From positions 1 through 16,899 of the forward strand of contig QGUY01000059.1 in the NCBI GenBank assembly GCA_003242315.1: a DNA stretch of 16,899 nucleotides. The letters are read 5' to 3'. Origin of the DNA: Bacteroidota bacterium. Lineage in GTDB: Bacteria; Bacteroidota; Bacteroidia; Cytophagales; Cyclobacteriaceae. The translations under genes were made by a program, and so were the position numbers. Each line of letters starts with the position of its first letter. Positions within the stretch are counted from its first letter, which is position 1. The notes under the pieces were generated by a model, which ran no database searches, was not told where the DNA came from, and worked only from the letters and a program-made list of their open reading frames with translations. This document shows positions 15,020-16,899 of the stretch, piece by piece.

Positions 15020-15637
15020 ATGTCACATACTCAGACGATTGCCCTCTATCAACCCCTCCTCCAATCCATTGCCTATAATCTCGTGCGGTGCAAGGAAGAC
15101 GCGGAGGATATTGTACAGGAGACCTTTTTGAGGTTCCTGACCGTGAAACCGGGGAAGATCGTCAACCTCAAGGCGTACCTTATCCAGTCTGTTATAAACA
15201 ACTGCCGAAACCACCTGAAAGCGCTGCAACGCAAGAAGGAGGACTTTTTCAGCCAGTTGAGCCAGGTAAATCTTGCCGAAATCCTGGGTCGATTCAAAGA
15301 GTCGAACTTCTCTCACCTCGACCTTGAGGCTAACATCCAGGAGGCCTTTAAGACGCTGCAACACAAGTTGGAGCCCCTGGAACGCGCTGTTTTCGTCCTT
15401 AAGGAGGTATTTGGCTTCGATTATGAAACGCTGCAGGAGACCCTGGACAAGAAGAAAGATCACCTGCGCCAGCTCTTTTCGCGCGCCAAAAGCAAACTGA
15501 ATAAGGAATCATTGCGTATCCGGGCCGAATTCCCCGACATGAGCGCCTTTTCGGCTGCTTTTCGCAAGGCGTGCAACCTGGGTCAAACCGACGAACTACT
15601 GACTGTTCTGAAGTCCGACGTCCCCTCCAAAAAATAA
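15020..15637 (+). CDS. ECF-type RNA polymerase sigma factor with truncated C-terminal extension
   Basis: This is a sigma-70 family, group 4 factor. Region 2 shows the DAEDIVQETFLRFL box (residues 34-47 of the longest frame) and region 4 reads LEPLERAVFVLKEVFGFDYE (124-143) with LRQLFSRAKSKL (156-167). The sequence after region 4 (FPDMSAFSAAFRKACNLGQTDELLTVLKSDV) matches the linker and first helix that precede the SnoaL-like domain in ECF41/ECF56-type sigma factors. The protein then stops, so the domain itself is missing. I prefer the ATG at 15020 (205 aa); the frame is open to ATG 14999. A TTACTTTG (15005-15012) just upstream of 15020 resembles a -7 element. No anti-sigma factor gene is adjacent. 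Next on the strand is a desaturase, a possible but unproven target. Confidence 0.85.
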   Translation: MSHTQTIALYQPLLQSIAYNLVRCKEDAEDIVQETFLRFLTVKPGKIVNLKAYLIQSVINNCRNHLKALQRKKEDFFSQLSQVNLAEILGRFKESNFSHLDLEANIQEAFKTLQHKLEPLERAVFVLKEVFGFDYETLQETLDKKKDHLRQLFSRAKSKLNKESLRIRAEFPDMSAFSAAFRKACNLGQTDELLTVLKSDVPSKK

Positions 15638-15653
15638 TTTCATCACTTTTTGT

Positions 15654-15701
15654 CACAGGCCTTCACCTGTGTTGTCTTACAGTATAAGGCCTGTATAGGC
15701 C
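15654..15701 (+). promoter_or_regulatory. Overlapping palindromes (AGGCCT cluster) upstream of the second desaturase
   Basis: CACAGG-CCTTCA-CCTGTG (15654-15671) forms a 6-bp hairpin. ACAGGCCTT (15655-15663) also pairs perfectly with AAGGCCTGT (15686-15694), and GGCCT-GTAT-AGGCC (15688-15701) forms a third stem. These structures are mutually exclusive because they share arms. They sit between the sigma-factor stop (15637) and the desaturase ATG (15740). They could be an operator for a dimeric regulator or an RNA switch. There is no T-run after any stem. Confidence 0.4.
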
Positions 15702-15739
15702 ACTATTTTGATTACAGAAAACTCTTAAACGTAAACCTA

Positions 15740-16510
15740 ATGATTGTTATCCTGGCCTTCTTTGTGTGCCACTGGTACCTCTCCCTCTTCTTTCAAACCT
15801 TTTTCCTCCATCGATATGCGGCCCATGGCGCTTTTACCATGAGCAAGTTCACGGAAAAGGTCTTCTTTGTATTGACCTGGATATTCCAGGGGTCCAACTA
15901 CCTCAACGCCTACGGCTACGGTGTAATGCACCGAATGCACCACGCGTTTGCCGACACAGAGAACGATCCTCACTCCCCGAAGTACGACGAGACGATCTGG
16001 AACATGATGTGGAAGACTAAGACGATCTATTCCGCCATCTGCAAGAACCAGATGATCGTTGACGAGCGCTTCACTCGCGGAGTTCCCCGTTGGGATGCGT
16101 TCGATCGCTTTGCGAGCTCCTGGCCATCACGGATCATGTGGGGGGTTGTGTATGTCGCCATTTATGCGGCATTCGCTACACAATGGTGGTTGTGGCTGCT
16201 TCTCCCGATTCAATTCTTAATGAGTCCCATTCACGGCGCCATCATCAACTGGTTTGCGCACAAGTATGGCTACAGGAACTTCGAAGTGGGCGATACGTCC
16301 AAGAACTTCCTGCCTGTCGACTTCCTCATGATGGGTGAAAGCTATCACAACAATCACCACAAGAACGGCTCACGCGCCAATTTCGGAGGCATCCGGTGGC
16401 ATGAAATCGACCCGACATATTTGGTGATCAAACTGCTCCACAAAATCGGTGTCATCAGTTTGACACGTTCGCAGGAGATTCGACCGCAGACGGTTAAAAG
16501 GGCGGCTTGA
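15740..16510 (+). CDS. Second acyl-CoA desaturase (fatty acid desaturase, short form)
   Basis: This 256-residue membrane diiron desaturase has three histidine boxes: HRYAAH (24-29), HRMHH (64-68) followed by ENDPHS, and ESYHNNHH (200-207). Hydrophobic segments cover about 1-22, 41-50, 133-148 and 149-165. The first His box is only 24 residues from the start, so the N-terminal tail is shorter than in the 311-residue enzyme at 11638-12573. The frame is open to a TTG at 15650, but that extension (VVLQYKACIGHYFDYR) crosses the palindrome-rich leader and looks non-native, so I take the ATG at 15740. The two desaturases share motifs but differ clearly in sequence (FADTENDPHS versus SDTPADPHS), so they probably act on different acyl chains or conditions. 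Confidence 0.9.
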   Translation: MIVILAFFVCHWYLSLFFQTFFLHRYAAHGAFTMSKFTEKVFFVLTWIFQGSNYLNAYGYGVMHRMHHAFADTENDPHSPKYDETIWNMMWKTKTIYSAICKNQMIVDERFTRGVPRWDAFDRFASSWPSRIMWGVVYVAIYAAFATQWWLWLLLPIQFLMSPIHGAIINWFAHKYGYRNFEVGDTSKNFLPVDFLMMGESYHNNHHKNGSRANFGGIRWHEIDPTYLVIKLLHKIGVISLTRSQEIRPQTVKRAA

Positions 16511-16517
16511 GAATGTA

Positions 16518-16667
16518 TTGACGTGTTGATGTGTTGATGTGCTGATGTGTTGATGTGCTGAAGTTGAATCGCCTCGAAGTGTGGGTGTCGTTTCTTCGCG
16601 CAGGTTAGCGGTCACCTACACCCATACGGCCCAACTCCAACACATCAACACATTAACACGTCAACAC
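16518..16667. repeat. GTGTTGAT tandem repeat with an inverted counterpart
   Basis: 16518-16562 carries about five 8-bp units (GTGTTGAT or GTGCTGAT). 16638-16667 is its inverse: read on the minus strand, GTGTTGACGTGTTAATGTGT matches the left arm's TTGACGTGTTGATGTGTTGA with one change. The two arms could form a stem of about 27 bp around a roughly 75-nt loop. The block lies between the 3' ends of the desaturase and mutS, which converge. It may terminate transcription both ways. A frame through it encodes low-complexity HQHIST-type peptides and is not a gene. Confidence 0.65.
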
Positions 16668-16898
16668 TCACTCCTTCAAGATCGCAATCACTTCATTCAA
16701 CTTCAACAACGCCTCCACGGGGCTAATCGTGTTGATGTCAATTTTACTCAGAAGCTCCTGAATACTCTTGAACCGCGGATCAGGTTCAAAGAGGCTTAGC
16801 TGCGGGGTAGGAGGTGGCAACTTTTCGAGGGTGACGGGGCCTTTGTTCTTGTGTTTATCCTGTTCAAGGAAACGAAGGATTTCATTCGCGCGAAAGAC
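16668..16898 (-). CDS. mutS: MutS, DNA mismatch repair protein (C-terminal part, cut by window edge)
   Basis: The minus-strand frame entering at 16898 runs 76 codons to a TGA at 16668-16670. It ends in the typical Bacteroidota MutS tail: LEKLPPPTPQLSLFEPD followed by IQELLSKIDINTISPVEALLKLNE. This is the domain-V/C-terminal segment, where E. coli MutS has the similar 'TPREAL..LYELK' helix pair. MutS recognises mismatches and recruits MutL. Only the C-terminal 76 residues are visible and the ATPase lies beyond the right edge. The stop codon adjoins the inverted GTGTTGAT repeat. The frame has no start codon inside the window, as expected for a cut gene. Confidence 0.85.
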   Translation of the reverse strand, partial: VFRANEILRFLEQDKHKNKGPVTLEKLPPPTPQLSLFEPDPRFKSIQELLSKIDINTISPVEALLKLNEVIAILKE

Positions 16899-16899
16899 G

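Noticed and set aside
15650..15739. TTG start for the second desaturase
   Set aside because: It would translate the palindrome-rich leader; the first sensible start is the ATG at 15740, just ahead of the first hydrophobic helix.
16370..16615. 81-residue minus-strand frame with HQHIST repeats
   Set aside because: Low-complexity translation of the GTGTTGAT tandem array, overlapping the desaturase 3' end.
16518..16667. CRISPR array
   Set aside because: The unit is only 8 bp with no spacers, and one arm is inverted. No cas gene is present.

Overview
The window looks like chromosomal DNA from a Bacteroidota bacterium, most likely order Cytophagales. The evidence is a LytS/LytTR two-component pair, a TonB-dependent receptor with an N-terminal carboxypeptidase-regulatory-like domain, a Bacteroidota-style MutS tail, two His-box acyl desaturases, and many copies of the 'CTTCGACAGGCTCAG' intergenic repeat common in this phylum. 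No taxonomic search could be run. All assignments rest on motifs I recognise in the translations.

Left third (1-8107): after a C-terminal scrap of an unidentified gene (3-110), a leftward block reads uvrA -> small 3-TM protein -> LytS-type histidine kinase -> LytTR response regulator (5265 down to 298). Gaps are short and the kinase/regulator stop and start overlap, so it may be one transcription unit. Divergent from uvrA is a large TonB-dependent receptor (about 5447-8107). It is followed on the same strand by a secreted GH20-like glycoside hydrolase (8199-9308) and a clear intrinsic terminator (9331-9366).

Middle (9485-11640): the most notable gene is on the minus strand at 9485-10213 (possible start at 10282). 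It encodes two N-terminal membrane helices followed by a prokaryotic STING cyclic-dinucleotide-binding domain (TM-STING, the Cap13 type of CBASS effector). No CD-NTase or other CBASS gene lies anywhere in the window, so it appears to be an orphan STING. Beside it are a VOC/PhnB-like protein, a repeat-rich intergenic region, tRNA-Leu(TAA), tRNA-Gly(GCC) and an acyl-CoA desaturase, the tRNAs and the desaturase being on the minus strand.

Right third (12799-16899): a fucosyltransferase-like glycosyltransferase overlaps a second putative glycosyltransferase that carries an N-terminal four-cysteine zinc ribbon. Next come an ECF sigma factor with a truncated SnoaL-type tail, a palindrome-rich leader, and a second short acyl desaturase. 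A tandem/inverted GTGTTGAT repeat follows, and then the 3' end of mutS (minus strand, cut by the window edge and identified from the translation).

Functionally the window mixes housekeeping genes (uvrA and mutS repair, tRNAs, desaturases) with envelope and accessory genes (receptor plus hydrolase, two glycosyltransferases) and one innate-immunity-type receptor, the TM-STING, which is the main point of interest.
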